Source of the DNA: Natrinema altunense
GTDB taxonomy: Archaea > Halobacteriota > Halobacteria > Halobacteriales > Natrialbaceae
Reading direction: 5' to 3'
DNA: 64,000 bases
NCBI RefSeq assembly: GCF_000731985.1
Contig: NZ_JNCS01000001.1
Location: 620,001 to 684,000 of the forward strand
A model generated the notes under the pieces. It had not been told where the DNA came from and ran no database searches. It saw nothing but the letters and a program-made list of their open reading frames with translations. The position numbers and the translations under genes were made by a program. Of this stretch, positions 55,553-63,922 are shown piece by piece. The stretch's first letter is position 1. Every line of letters begins with the position of its first letter.

Positions 55553-56820
55553 TATGGACTCACCCGTTCTATTTCGGCGATTCCGCCGGAAGCACTTTCG
55601 TCGAACTCCCAGTACTGGATGACGCCGTCGGTCACATCGCCGTTCTCGTCGAAGTTAACCGAGCCGGACGCCCCCTGATACGTGACGGCCTCGCCCTTGG
55701 CCGCGAGTTCGATTCCCTCCGCGAGATTGTCCGGGGTGATCTCCTTGCCGTCTCCGGTCGTGACAACCGGCATGGCGCTGCCGATCGCCTGGCCGTCGTT
55801 TTGCCCGGCGTAGGCGTTCGCGAGCAGCAAGACGGCGCTCGCGTCGTACGACTGGGGCGTGAAGGCCCCCGGTTCGGTGTCGTACTTGCTCTTGAATAGC
55901 TCCGTGAACGTCTGATTACCCGGCCCGTTGACCAGCGGTGCGGTGCCGCGGATGCCGTCGAGCGAGTAGTCGATCTCGTCGTGGAGGCTCCCCTCCTGCA
56001 TCCCGTCGGTAACGAGGATATCCTCCGGAGCGTCGGCACCGAGGTCAGTGAGTACCTGGCCGCCGGTCTTCGGATAGCCGATCACGAGCAACAGATCTGG
56101 ATCGTCCGTTCTGGCTCGCTCGATGGCCGCGTCGTAGGAACTCGAGTCGCCTTTCAGCGGGACCTGCGACGTGACCGTGCCGCCGTGTGTCCGCTGGAAC
56201 GACCGCGTGAACGCCTGGGCCAACTGCCACCCGTAGTCGTTGTTCTCGTAGAGGATTCCGGCGCTGTCGTGGCCGAGGTCGTTCGCCGCCTTCTGGGCCA
56301 GGACGAGCGCCTGCAGCCGGTCCGACAGTGCGGTCCGGAAGACGAGCCCGGCGTCGTTGAGCGACGTGATCGTCGGCGACGTCGCGCTGGGCGAACAGCA
56401 GACGGTCCGGTACGGAATGAGCACCTGCTGGGTCGCCTGCAGCGTCACGTCGGCCGCCGCCGGACCGTTGACCATCGGGTACCCCTCGTTGGCGAGCGTG
56501 AAAGCACTTTGAACGCCCGCTGACGGGGACGTTTCCGTGTCGACGACGCTGGAATCGATGTCGAGCGATACGTCGTCCCGTACCTGTTTGATCGGGAGTT
56601 CCGCGGCGTTTCGCATCGGTTTCCCGAGCGACTCGAGACGGCCGGTCAGGGGTTGCATGATACCGAGTTTGAGCGTCCGGTCGGTACCACCAACGTCGGT
56701 CCCGGACTCGGCATCGTTCGAGTCGAGTCCGGGTACCGAACTGAGACAGCCGGCAAGGCCGCCGAGACCAGCGGTACAGAGACCAGACAGTAGTGTTCGT
56801 CGGTTCGATCGACTGGGCAT
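55552..56820 (-). CDS. basB: Branched-chain amino-acid-type binding lipoprotein, BasB-like
   Basis: 422 residues. A Tat signal (NRRTLLSG) and the lipobox LAGC (Cys25) make it an exported, lipid-anchored protein. The mature part is a type I periplasmic binding fold (LivJ-like), with LKLGIMQPLTG at the start, the SPTITSLNDAGLVFRT hinge and DILVTDGMQEGS. No permease or ATPase follows. Instead the stop codon overlaps the start of a transducer gene (TAATG), so this protein most likely serves chemotaxis rather than uptake, as BasB does. A TATA-like ATATGC element lies about 20-30 nt upstream. Confidence 0.86.
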   Translation of the reverse strand: MPSRSNRRTLLSGLCTAGLGGLAGCLSSVPGLDSNDAESGTDVGGTDRTLKLGIMQPLTGRLESLGKPMRNAAELPIKQVRDDVSLDIDSSVVDTETSPSAGVQSAFTLANEGYPMVNGPAAADVTLQATQQVLIPYRTVCCSPSATSPTITSLNDAGLVFRTALSDRLQALVLAQKAANDLGHDSAGILYENNDYGWQLAQAFTRSFQRTHGGTVTSQVPLKGDSSSYDAAIERARTDDPDLLLVIGYPKTGGQVLTDLGADAPEDILVTDGMQEGSLHDEIDYSLDGIRGTAPLVNGPGNQTFTELFKSKYDTEPGAFTPQSYDASAVLLLANAYAGQNDGQAIGSAMPVVTTGDGKEITPDNLAEGIELAAKGEAVTYQGASGSVNFDENGDVTDGVIQYWEFDESASGGIAEIERVSP

Positions 56821-57251
56821 ACCTCCGCATCCAACTCATAGCATATAACTGTACTGTCTGCCAAACCGAAACGGTTAGCTGAGTATCAATAGAACGGCGA
56901 TATCACCGATCGAGAACCCGGAATCGCCGTCAGTAGCCGACCGTGCCACCCTCGAGCGGGAACTGATCGTGTGGCGTGAGCCATCCGACGCCGAGAACGC
57001 GTTGCAGAAAGCGGGCGCACAGCACCACAATTGCGATCCCGATCCAAACGGCTGCTCGTTTCACCGCGCGCGCAGCGCCGTGATTCCGTTCGGCCGGAAC
57101 GCTATCGCTTCCCCGTTGTGCTCGTCGGAGAATGCCGGCACGACGTGCAACCGCCTGTTTCCGCTCGAGTCGCTCACCCGGTTCGCGACCGTTCGCACAA
57201 AAATCCGGACGGAAAAGCCGCTCCCCCTCGGTTCGATCGCGGTTCGCCCGC
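56821..57251. other. 431-nt gap between basB and etfA
   Basis: An AT-rich part near 56838-56849 (GTTATATGC on the minus strand) is the basB promoter. The rest (about 56900-57250) has no gene, RNA or repeat that I can see. An open frame at 56969-57274 on the plus strand has an unlikely composition and overlaps etfA. Confidence 0.5.
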
Positions 57252-58208
57252 TTATCCGTCGAACTCGTCGATGAGTTCCGGCACGACGTCGAAGAGGTCG
57301 TCGACGATCGCGTAGTCGGCGATGTCCATGATCGGCGCGTTGGGGTCCGTGTTGATCGCGACGATCGTGTCGGAACCTTTCATGCCGGCGACGTGCTGGA
57401 CCGCGCCGGAGATCCCGATCGCGATATAGACGTCGGGCGTAACGACTTTCCCGGACTGGCCGACCTGCCGGTTCTTGGGCAGCCAGCCGTTGTCGACGAT
57501 CGGACGGGACGAGGACAGCGTCGCGCCGAGCGCGTCCGCCAGATCGCGGATCAGATCGAGGTTCTCTTCCTCCTCGATCCCGCGGCCGACCGAGACGAGT
57601 AGGTCGGCTTCGCTGATATCGACATCGCCGCCACCGACTTCCTCGAAGCCGTTGACGGTCGATCCGATCGCGTCCTCGTCGATGTCCGCGTCGAAGGCCT
57701 CGATCGTGGCGTCGCCGGTCCCCTCCGCGGCGGGCCACTCGGCACCGCGGATCGTGATCACGGCGTCGCCCTCGAGTTCGGTCGTCGTCTCGACTTTCCC
57801 GCCGTACATTTCCCGCGTCGCGACGAGCGTCTCGCCGTCGTTGTCGAGGTCGACCGTGTCGGTGACGACCGGCAGGTCGAGTTCGTTGGCGATCGCGGGC
57901 GCGTAGTCGAGCCCGTTGACGCTGTTCGGCGTCAGCACGTACTGCGGTGCGAGTTCGTCGTAGAGCTGTGTGATTGCCTGACTGTAGACGTCGTGGTTGA
58001 ACTCCTCACCGTGGGAGACGGTGTGGATCGTGTCGACGCCGTCGCGGTTGAGTTTGGCGGCGAAGTCGTCGACGGTGCCGCTGATGACCGCGATGTGGAG
58101 GTCGCCGCCGGTTTCGTCGGCGAGCTGACGGCCGGCCGTAATACTCTCGTAGCTGACGTCGCGCAGTTCGCCGCGTCGGTGGTCCGCGACCGCGAGGACG
58201 TCCGTCAT
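57252..58208 (-). CDS. etfA: Electron transfer flavoprotein alpha subunit
   Basis: 318 residues. With EtfB it accepts electrons from acyl-CoA and other dehydrogenases. The FAD domain at the C-terminus carries SSRPIVD (233-239) and [12 protein letters not shown] (265-276), both in contact with FAD, and [12 protein letters not shown] after that. It overlaps etfB by 4 nt, so the genes are translated together. It pairs functionally with fatty-acid or amino-acid oxidation; an ETF-quinone oxidoreductase is not in the window. Confidence 0.94.
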   Translation of the reverse strand: MTDVLAVADHRRGELRDVSYESITAGRQLADETGGDLHIAVISGTVDDFAAKLNRDGVDTIHTVSHGEEFNHDVYSQAITQLYDELAPQYVLTPNSVNGLDYAPAIANELDLPVVTDTVDLDNDGETLVATREMYGGKVETTTELEGDAVITIRGAEWPAAEGTGDATIEAFDADIDEDAIGSTVNGFEEVGGGDVDISEADLLVSVGRGIEEEENLDLIRDLADALGATLSSSRPIVDNGWLPKNRQVGQSGKVVTPDVYIAIGISGAVQHVAGMKGSDTIVAINTDPNAPIMDIADYAIVDDLFDVVPELIDEFDG

Positions 58209-58996
58209 TGTGCCACCCCCTTGTCGCGGAGCAGGTCACCCAGCTCCGAGGCGGTCTCGTCGGGGCTCCCCTCCCAGAAGGTCGCGTCGCTCTCGCTTTC
58301 GGGCTCGTACATGTCCGTGAGCTCGAGTTCGGTCTCGATGTCGCTCTCGTCGACGCCGATGTCGGCCAGCGTCTGGACGTCCAGCGGTTTCTGCTGTGCC
58401 TGCCGGATGCCACGGAGGCTGGCGTAGCGCGGCTCGTTGATCCCCGTCTGGATCGTCAGGACGGCCGGCAGCTCGATGTCGGTCAGCTCCTCGACGCCGC
58501 CCTCGAGTTCGCGTCGGACCGAAGCGAGTCCGTCCTCGAAGTCGTGCTCGAGGTGGTTGACGACGGCTCCCCACTGGAAGCCGAGGTTCTCGGCGACCGA
58601 GACGCCGGTCGCGCCGAAGCTGTCGTCGCCGGCCTGGACGCCGGAGAGCACGAGGTCGGGGTCTTCCGCCTCGACGACGGCACTGAGGATCTCCGTCTTG
58701 GCGTTGACGTCGAGCAGGTCGACGTCCTCGAGGGCGTCGTCCCAGACGCGAACGGCACGGTCCGCGCCCTTGGCGAGGGCCTGCCGGACGGTCTGTTCAC
58801 AGTCTTCCGGACCGATGGTGACCGTTACGACTTCGTCGGCGATGCCGTCTTCCTGAAGCTGCACTGCCTCTTCGATCGCGTAGTCGTCCCACTCGTTGAG
58901 ATCGGCACCGAGGTACTGCTCGGCGATTTCGGTTCCCTCGATTTCGAACTCGTCTTCGACGGTCGCCACCTCTTTGACCGTAACGAGAATTTTCAT
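58205..58996 (-). CDS. etfB: Electron transfer flavoprotein beta subunit
   Basis: 263 residues. It starts MKILVTVKEV. The LNEWDDYAIEEAVQL and SGVQAGDDSFGATG stretches are the AMP-binding signature of EtfB, and the LPAVLTIQTGINEPRYASL motif is the family recognition loop. Its ATG is at 58994-58996 and the downstream etfA overlaps by 4 nt. A TATA-like GATTTACG on the minus strand at about 59021-59028 suits a leaderless operon mRNA. Confidence 0.94.
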   Translation of the reverse strand: MKILVTVKEVATVEDEFEIEGTEIAEQYLGADLNEWDDYAIEEAVQLQEDGIADEVVTVTIGPEDCEQTVRQALAKGADRAVRVWDDALEDVDLLDVNAKTEILSAVVEAEDPDLVLSGVQAGDDSFGATGVSVAENLGFQWGAVVNHLEHDFEDGLASVRRELEGGVEELTDIELPAVLTIQTGINEPRYASLRGIRQAQQKPLDVQTLADIGVDESDIETELELTDMYEPESESDATFWEGSPDETASELGDLLRDKGVAQ

Positions 58997-59020
58997 CGTC
59001 TGTCACTGCGACGCCCATAC

Positions 59021-59028
59021 CGTAAATC
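59021..59028 (-). promoter_or_regulatory. TATA box of the etfBA operon
   Basis: GATTTACG on the minus strand is centred about 28 nt before the etfB ATG at 58996. Confidence 0.5.
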
Positions 59029-59174
59029 TTTTCGAAACCGCCCGTCGCGTGGAAGCCGTTCAGTTTCCAGCCTTCGCATATTCTGCCGCTTCCGTTATAT
59101 TTGCTGTCCGCTTCTCCGACGTTTGCTACCACCGTTTCGTTCGATCGTGGCCTCGATCCCCAAGACGGAAACGG

Positions 59175-59180
59175 TTTAAC
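59175..59180 (+). promoter_or_regulatory. TATA box of the TRAM-domain gene
   Basis: TTTAAC is centred 26 nt before the ATG at 59203. Confidence 0.5.
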
Positions 59181-59202
59181 GCCACCGCTGGTAGTGGCGA
59201 TC

Positions 59203-59685
59203 ATGGCAGACTGTCCACTCGCCGACGACTGCCCGGAGTTCTCCGAACGGATCTCGGGTATGGGGTGTCAGCACTACGGTGATCGGGGTGGCAAGGAGTG
59301 GTGTAACCACTACGGCCAGCCGATCGAGGATCTCAAGACACAGCCGGTCAAGTCCGGCGAGGAAGTCATCATCGATGTCGTCGACATGCACGAGAGCGGG
59401 GCCGGCGTCGGACGCACCGAGGACGGCTTTATCGTCATGGTCGACGGCGTCCTGCCGGAGGCCCGTGCACGAGTCGAGATCACGCGGGTCCACAGCAACC
59501 ATGCACGCGCCGAGGAACTGGAACTCCTGCCGATGGAGCCCGACGACGGTGAAGAGGCGGACGGAGACGAGGACGCCGACGCGGATGCTGACGGCGATGC
59601 CGTCGCCGAAGGGCAAATGAACGACGGCGACGACGGTCCCGAACGCGAGCGACTCGGCAGCCGCGATAACTTCTGGGGCTCGTAA
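59203..59685 (+). CDS. TRAM-domain protein with four N-terminal cysteines
   Basis: 160 residues from the ATG at 59203. Cys4, Cys10, Cys22 and Cys34 probably form a small metal site in the first 40 residues. A TRAM domain (about 48-110) follows, with GEEVIIDVVDMHESGAGVGR and DGFIVMVDGVLPEARARVEI, as in small archaeal RNA-binding TRAM proteins. The tail is extremely acidic. Isolated TRAM proteins act as RNA chaperones in methanogens; here an RNA-binding role is inferred. It is divergent from etfB. Confidence 0.85.
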   Translation: MADCPLADDCPEFSERISGMGCQHYGDRGGKEWCNHYGQPIEDLKTQPVKSGEEVIIDVVDMHESGAGVGRTEDGFIVMVDGVLPEARARVEITRVHSNHARAEELELLPMEPDDGEEADGDEDADADADGDAVAEGQMNDGDDGPERERLGSRDNFWGS

Positions 59686-59807
59686 CGCGGCCCCCGAGTG
59701 GACAGATCGCGCGCCCCTGCGACCGTTTTCGGCGGTGGCGGACCGTCCCCGCTTCACAGCGTGCCGCTTTACACAACGTTTTCTCGGCTCCAGTGAGACG
59801 TGGGGGC

Positions 59808-60800
59808 ATGGAACGCATTTCGCTCTCGAACTCGGCGTTCGAAGGCGACAACAACGCCTACCTCTTCGCCGACGGCTCGGAGACGGTACTGATCGATACC
59901 GGTGACTGGATGGCGACGACCCGCGAGCAACTCGAGGCGGCCTTCTCCGACCGCGGCCTCGAGTTCGCCGACATCGATCGGATCTTTCTGACCCACTGGC
60001 ACCACGACCACTGCGGGCTGGCCGGCGAGATTCAGGCCGAGAGCGGTGCCGAGGTGTTCGTTCACGCCGCCGACGCGCCGCTCGTCGCCGGCGACGACGA
60101 CGCCTGGGATGCGATGTACGAGCGCCAGAAGCAGTACTTCGTGGAGTGGGGAATGCCCGACGATCGGCAAGCGGCCCTGCTCGAGTTCATGGCCGACGGC
60201 GAGACGACGGTCGAGACGCCGACCGTGACGGCGTTCGAGGACGGCGACACGTTCCCGGTCGATGACACCGAACTCGAGGTCGTTCATACGTCCGGCCACG
60301 CCGCCGGCCTCAGCATGTTCGAGGCGGACCGCGACGGCGAACGGGTGGTCTTCTCCGGCGACGCGCTGTTGCCCGTCTACACGCCCAACGTCGGCGGGGC
60401 GGACGTACGCGTCGAGCGACCGCTCGCCAAGTACCTCCGCGCGCTTCAGCGGATCGTCGACGCCGACTACGCCCGTGCGTGGCCGGGGCATCGCGATCCG
60501 ATCGACGATCCCGCCGACCGCGCCAAGCACATCATCGAGCACCACAAGGAACGCTCCTGGCGGGTCCTCGACGCCCTCGACCGGAAGGGTCCCTGCGACA
60601 CCTGGACGGTCAGCGCCGACCTGTTCGGCGAACTCGACGGGATTCACGTCCTCCACGGGCCCGGCGAGTCCTACGCGCACCTGGAACACCTCGAGCGAGC
60701 GGGGACCGTCGTTCGCGAGGGCACCGAGTATCGACTCGCGGACGGCGTTGCGGAGGAACTGGCCGCGACCGACGGGGAACGCTGGGACCTCGAGTACTGA
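59808..60800 (+). CDS. Metallo-beta-lactamase-fold hydrolase with C-terminal winged helix
   Basis: 330 residues. The metal site THWHHDHCG (His63, His65, Asp67, His68) is canonical, with later HTSGHAAG (third His), FSGDALLP (bridging Asp) and WPGHRDPI (last His). A helical extension after 110 and a C-terminal part of about 80 residues, with a winged-helix pattern (YAHLEHLERAGTVVREG), make it resemble LACTB2/glyoxalase-II-type hydrolases. The start ATG is at 59808. The substrate is not known; an RNA- or thioester-type substrate is possible. Confidence 0.85.
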   Translation: MERISLSNSAFEGDNNAYLFADGSETVLIDTGDWMATTREQLEAAFSDRGLEFADIDRIFLTHWHHDHCGLAGEIQAESGAEVFVHAADAPLVAGDDDAWDAMYERQKQYFVEWGMPDDRQAALLEFMADGETTVETPTVTAFEDGDTFPVDDTELEVVHTSGHAAGLSMFEADRDGERVVFSGDALLPVYTPNVGGADVRVERPLAKYLRALQRIVDADYARAWPGHRDPIDDPADRAKHIIEHHKERSWRVLDALDRKGPCDTWTVSADLFGELDGIHVLHGPGESYAHLEHLERAGTVVREGTEYRLADGVAEELAATDGERWDLEY

Positions 60801-60911
60801 CGTACGATGCGTCGCTCCGGGCCGTTCGATCCGGGTTCGCAGTCCGATCACCGCCGAGACACGATCCGATACCGAGAAGTATTTACTCACCTCCGAGTTA
60901 GGAAGTCCACG

Positions 60912-61265
60912 ATGTGGCAAGACCTGATATTCCTCGCCGGTAGCGTCCTCTCGATCGTGTTCCTCGCGCCGACGGTCCGCGACGCGACGGCGAACGTTCC
61001 CCTCGGCTCGAGCGTCCCGTCGATGACGATCGGCGCGATTTACGCGATGACCTACGCGACGATGGGCATGCGGTTCTCGGCGCTCGGTTCCCTCGGCGTC
61101 GCGACGATGTGGTCGCTGATCGTTTCCTACCGCTCGCCCGGCCCCCACGACGGCCCCGCGAACGCCGTTCGCTTCGTGCGTTCGCTGGGCCGACGGGTAC
61201 ACCGGTCCGTGACCGGGACGCCGACCGACGACGAGTACGTCGCACCGAGCCAGTCGGCCGACTGA
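60912..61265 (+). CDS. Small membrane protein with two TM segments
   Basis: 117 residues from the ATG at 60912. A TM (about 4-20), a short loop, and hydrophobic stretches at about 30-65 are followed by a basic, then polar C-terminus. The opening MWQDLIFLAGSVLSIVFLAPT recalls a common haloarchaeal family of unknown function. A TATA-like GTATTTAC is at about 60884-60891. Confidence 0.62.
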   Translation: MWQDLIFLAGSVLSIVFLAPTVRDATANVPLGSSVPSMTIGAIYAMTYATMGMRFSALGSLGVATMWSLIVSYRSPGPHDGPANAVRFVRSLGRRVHRSVTGTPTDDEYVAPSQSAD

Positions 61266-61391
61266 GTTGCCGCGCGCTCGCGCTCGAGGGCGCGGACTGA
61301 GAGTGCCGAGACCGGGGAAGCTTTGATCCCGCCGAAAGCTAGGTCTCACTATGGACACGCGAGCCTGTGGAGTCGGGGGAGGCGAGTCGCC

Positions 61392-61850
61392 GTGATCGAC
61401 GACGTCGAGGCGCTCCTCGAAGAGATCGGCTTCGATCCGGAGACGAGCGTGTTGACCTACCGACAGGCGGAGGTACTCGCCTTGCGCGAGCGCGATGTCT
61501 CCCAGGCGGATATCGCCGATGCGCTCGGTACCTCGCGGGCGAACGTCTCCTCGATCGAATCCAGCGCCCGCGAGAACGTCTCGAAGGCCCGCGAGACGGT
61601 CGCGTTCGCGGAGGCGCTGCGCGCACCGGTACGGGTCCGCGTCTCGGCCGGCACCGACCTCTACGACGTTCCTCAGATGGTCTACGACGCCTGTGACGAG
61701 GCGGGCGTCAAGGTCGATCACACCGCGCCGGACCTGATGAAGATCGTCAGCGACGCCGCGGGGTCGGCGGTCACCGGCCGACAGGTGTCGACGCCCCTGA
61801 TCGTCGGCGTGACCTCGGCGGGCATGGTTCGGGTCCGACATCAGGACTGA
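61392..61850 (+). CDS. Tfx family DNA-binding protein
   Basis: 152 residues from the GTG at 61392, chosen because a GGGGGAGG Shine-Dalgarno-like run (61375-61382) is 9 nt upstream and the first ATG in frame is much earlier. A sigma-4/LuxR-like HTH lies at about 20-60 (LTYRQAEVLALRERDVSQADIADALGTSRANVSSIE). A domain ending in GVTSAGMVRVRHQD follows, as in archaeal Tfx. In methanogens Tfx activates fmdECB; no molybdenum genes are near, so the target is unknown. Confidence 0.85.
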   Translation: MIDDVEALLEEIGFDPETSVLTYRQAEVLALRERDVSQADIADALGTSRANVSSIESSARENVSKARETVAFAEALRAPVRVRVSAGTDLYDVPQMVYDACDEAGVKVDHTAPDLMKIVSDAAGSAVTGRQVSTPLIVGVTSAGMVRVRHQD

Positions 61851-62012
61851 GCAGGGCACACCCAAAGGGGCGGCATCGGTGGTGCAACCCGACTGCCCAT
61901 CCGATTTCGAACAGCCCCGCGACGAAGACGACGGCGGGAGTCGATGGCGATCCGACCTGGATCGCGCTCCGGTTCCCCGAGTGATTTGTAGGCCCCCACC
62001 GTCGCTCCGAGT

Positions 62013-62798
62013 ATGGACCTCGAACTCGCCGGTAACAGCGCACTGGTCACTGCCTCCTCGAGCGGCCTCGGGTTCGCGAGCGCACAGGCCCTCGCCGAGG
62101 AAGGCGCGAACGTCGCGATCTGTGGCCGCGATGCGACGCGACTCGCGGACGCCCGCGATGCCCTCGAAGCGACGGCGACGGGCGACGTACTCGCCGTCCA
62201 AACCGACCTCACCGATCCCGACGACGTCTCCCATCTCGTCGGCGAAACCGTCGACGCCTTCGGCGGACTCGATCACCTGGTCACCTCCTCGGGCGGGCCG
62301 CCGAGTACCACGTTCCTCGAGACCGACGAGCGGGACTGGTACCGGGCCTACGACCTGCTGGTGATGAGCGTCGTCTGGACGCTCGAGGAAACCTACGAAC
62401 ACCTGCTCGACTCGGAGGACGGGACGATCACCTGCATCACCTCTCGCACCGTTCGGGAAGTCGCTGACGGCCTGCTCCTCTCGAACGCCGTGCGCCGGGG
62501 CGTGATCGGTCTCGTCAAGACGGTGTCGCGCGAGTTCGCGCCGGAGATCCGTGCCAACGCGGTCCTTCCGGGGACGATCGAGACGCCCCGAATCGAGGAA
62601 CTCATCGACGCCGGCGTCGAGCGCGGGACCTACGACGACTACGAGGAGGGACTGACGGCGATGGCCGACGACATTCCGATGGACCGCATCGGCGAGCCCC
62701 GGGAACTCGGTGACGTCGTCGCCTTCCTCTCGAGTCCGCACGCGAGTTTCGTTACCGGGGCCGAGATTCCGATCGACGGCGGGCTGTTGCGGAGCTGA
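62013..62798 (+). CDS. SDR-family protein lacking the classical catalytic Tyr/Lys
   Basis: 261 residues. The nucleotide-binding motif is TASSSGLG (13-20) instead of TGxxxGxG, and the YxxxK site reads SNAVR (157-161), so Tyr is replaced by Ser and Lys by Arg as I align it. The rest of the fold, including NAVLPGTIETPRI and the end GAEIPIDGG, is clearly SDR. This resembles the BKR-like SDR subgroup known to lack a perfect motif or catalytic tetrad. It may bind NAD(P) without classical activity or use another residue. The start ATG is at 62013. Confidence 0.86.
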   Translation: MDLELAGNSALVTASSSGLGFASAQALAEEGANVAICGRDATRLADARDALEATATGDVLAVQTDLTDPDDVSHLVGETVDAFGGLDHLVTSSGGPPSTTFLETDERDWYRAYDLLVMSVVWTLEETYEHLLDSEDGTITCITSRTVREVADGLLLSNAVRRGVIGLVKTVSREFAPEIRANAVLPGTIETPRIEELIDAGVERGTYDDYEEGLTAMADDIPMDRIGEPRELGDVVAFLSSPHASFVTGAEIPIDGGLLRS

Positions 62799-62836
62799 CC
62801 CGATCGCGGCGGTAACCGTGACCGCGGACGGGAGCT

Positions 62837-63922
62837 GTGACCGCAGCCGTCGTCTCAGTCGCTGCTAGCGCCGCCGTCACCACTCCGATCGAACGGCCGG
62901 CTCGGATTTCGAATCGAAATGTTCTCGGTCACCCTCGGACGAGTGCGGGTGTGTACGGTTCGGTTCAGCTTGCCGGCTATCTCGCGTTGCTGGCGACGCC
63001 CGCCGCGTTGCTCCTCGGTGCCGTTCGTGCGCCGACCGATCCCCCGTCCGGGCTGTTGAGCGTCCAGTTCGGGGTCGTTCTCGCGGGGACCGTCGTCGCT
63101 GCGACGGAACGCCGGCGTCTCCGGGAGTTCGAGGCGGTGGGCTTCGATCGGACGGACGCCGTCGACGCGCTTGCGGTCGCCGCCGCTGCGGTCGGCACGT
63201 ATTGGCTGAGCGTCTCGGTCGGCCTCGGCCCGGTGCTGGCTTCCGCGGCCGTCGGACTGACGGTCGGCCTCACGATTCGACACGTCGACGGCGCGGCCTA
63301 CTGCGGCTCGTTCGTCGGCATGGCCTCGCCGGCGCTGTTCCCGTCGCTCGAGTGGGTCGCGCTGGCGGGGCTGCTCGCCGGCCTCGCGTTCGTCGCGACG
63401 GCGGAATCGTTCGGCGGTTTCGGCGGGAAGTACGGGACGATCGCGCTCTTCGGCTGCATCGCGACGGCGACGCTGACCGACGTCGACTACGCCGGCGGGG
63501 GATCGCTCGCATGGCGGCTCGCCCCGGTGATCGTCGCCGTCGCCGTCGTCGCTGCGGTCGCGACGATCGGACTCCGCACCCACGGGGGGCTGAGTTCGGT
63601 CGTCGCCTCCGCGGCGGTCGGGGTCGTCGCCGGCGTCGCGTTCCCGCCGCTGCTCCCGGAACTGGGGGCGACGCTGGCCACCGTCGCCTTCTGTGCGTCG
63701 TTCGTCGGGATGTCGAGCGGTGAGCGGTTAGAAAGCACAGGGCACGTCGCGGGTGCCGGACTCCTCTGTGGCGTCGTTTTTCTCGCCGTCTCGCCTGCGC
63801 TCGCCGGCGCGGGTGGCAAACTCGGCACGACCGCGTTCGTCTCCTGTCTCGCCGTCGCCGGCGCGCAGGAACTGCACGCCGTCGTCCGCTCGCGGGGCCG
63901 CCGCTTCCCCCCGAACCGTTGA
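62837..63922 (+). CDS. Membrane protein with internal duplication
   Basis: 361 residues from a GTG at 62837; a later GTG at 62951 would start just before the first TM and is as likely. About nine TM segments. Residues 155-212 and 285-342 are two copies of one unit: YCGSFVGM/FCASFVGM and later GGKYGT/GGKLGT, both offset by exactly 130 residues. The duplicated Gly-Gly-Lys loops lie between hydrophobic helices, reminiscent of re-entrant pore loops of two-fold pseudosymmetric transporters. I do not recognise the family. The SDR gene precedes it by 38 nt. Confidence 0.68.
   Translation: MTAAVVSVAASAAVTTPIERPARISNRNVLGHPRTSAGVYGSVQLAGYLALLATPAALLLGAVRAPTDPPSGLLSVQFGVVLAGTVVAATERRRLREFEAVGFDRTDAVDALAVAAAAVGTYWLSVSVGLGPVLASAAVGLTVGLTIRHVDGAAYCGSFVGMASPALFPSLEWVALAGLLAGLAFVATAESFGGFGGKYGTIALFGCIATATLTDVDYAGGGSLAWRLAPVIVAVAVVAAVATIGLRTHGGLSSVVASAAVGVVAGVAFPPLLPELGATLATVAFCASFVGMSSGERLESTGHVAGAGLLCGVVFLAVSPALAGAGGKLGTTAFVSCLAVAGAQELHAVVRSRGRRFPPNR

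Noticed and set aside
56969-57274. A 101-codon open frame on the plus strand before etfA
   Set aside because: It overlaps the etfA end and has Arg-rich, motif-free sequence with poor codon bias.
59769-62741. A 990-codon open frame on the minus strand
   Set aside because: It runs antisense through the MBL hydrolase, Tfx and SDR genes. The translation is Arg/Val/Asp-rich without domains. Long antisense frames are expected at this GC content.
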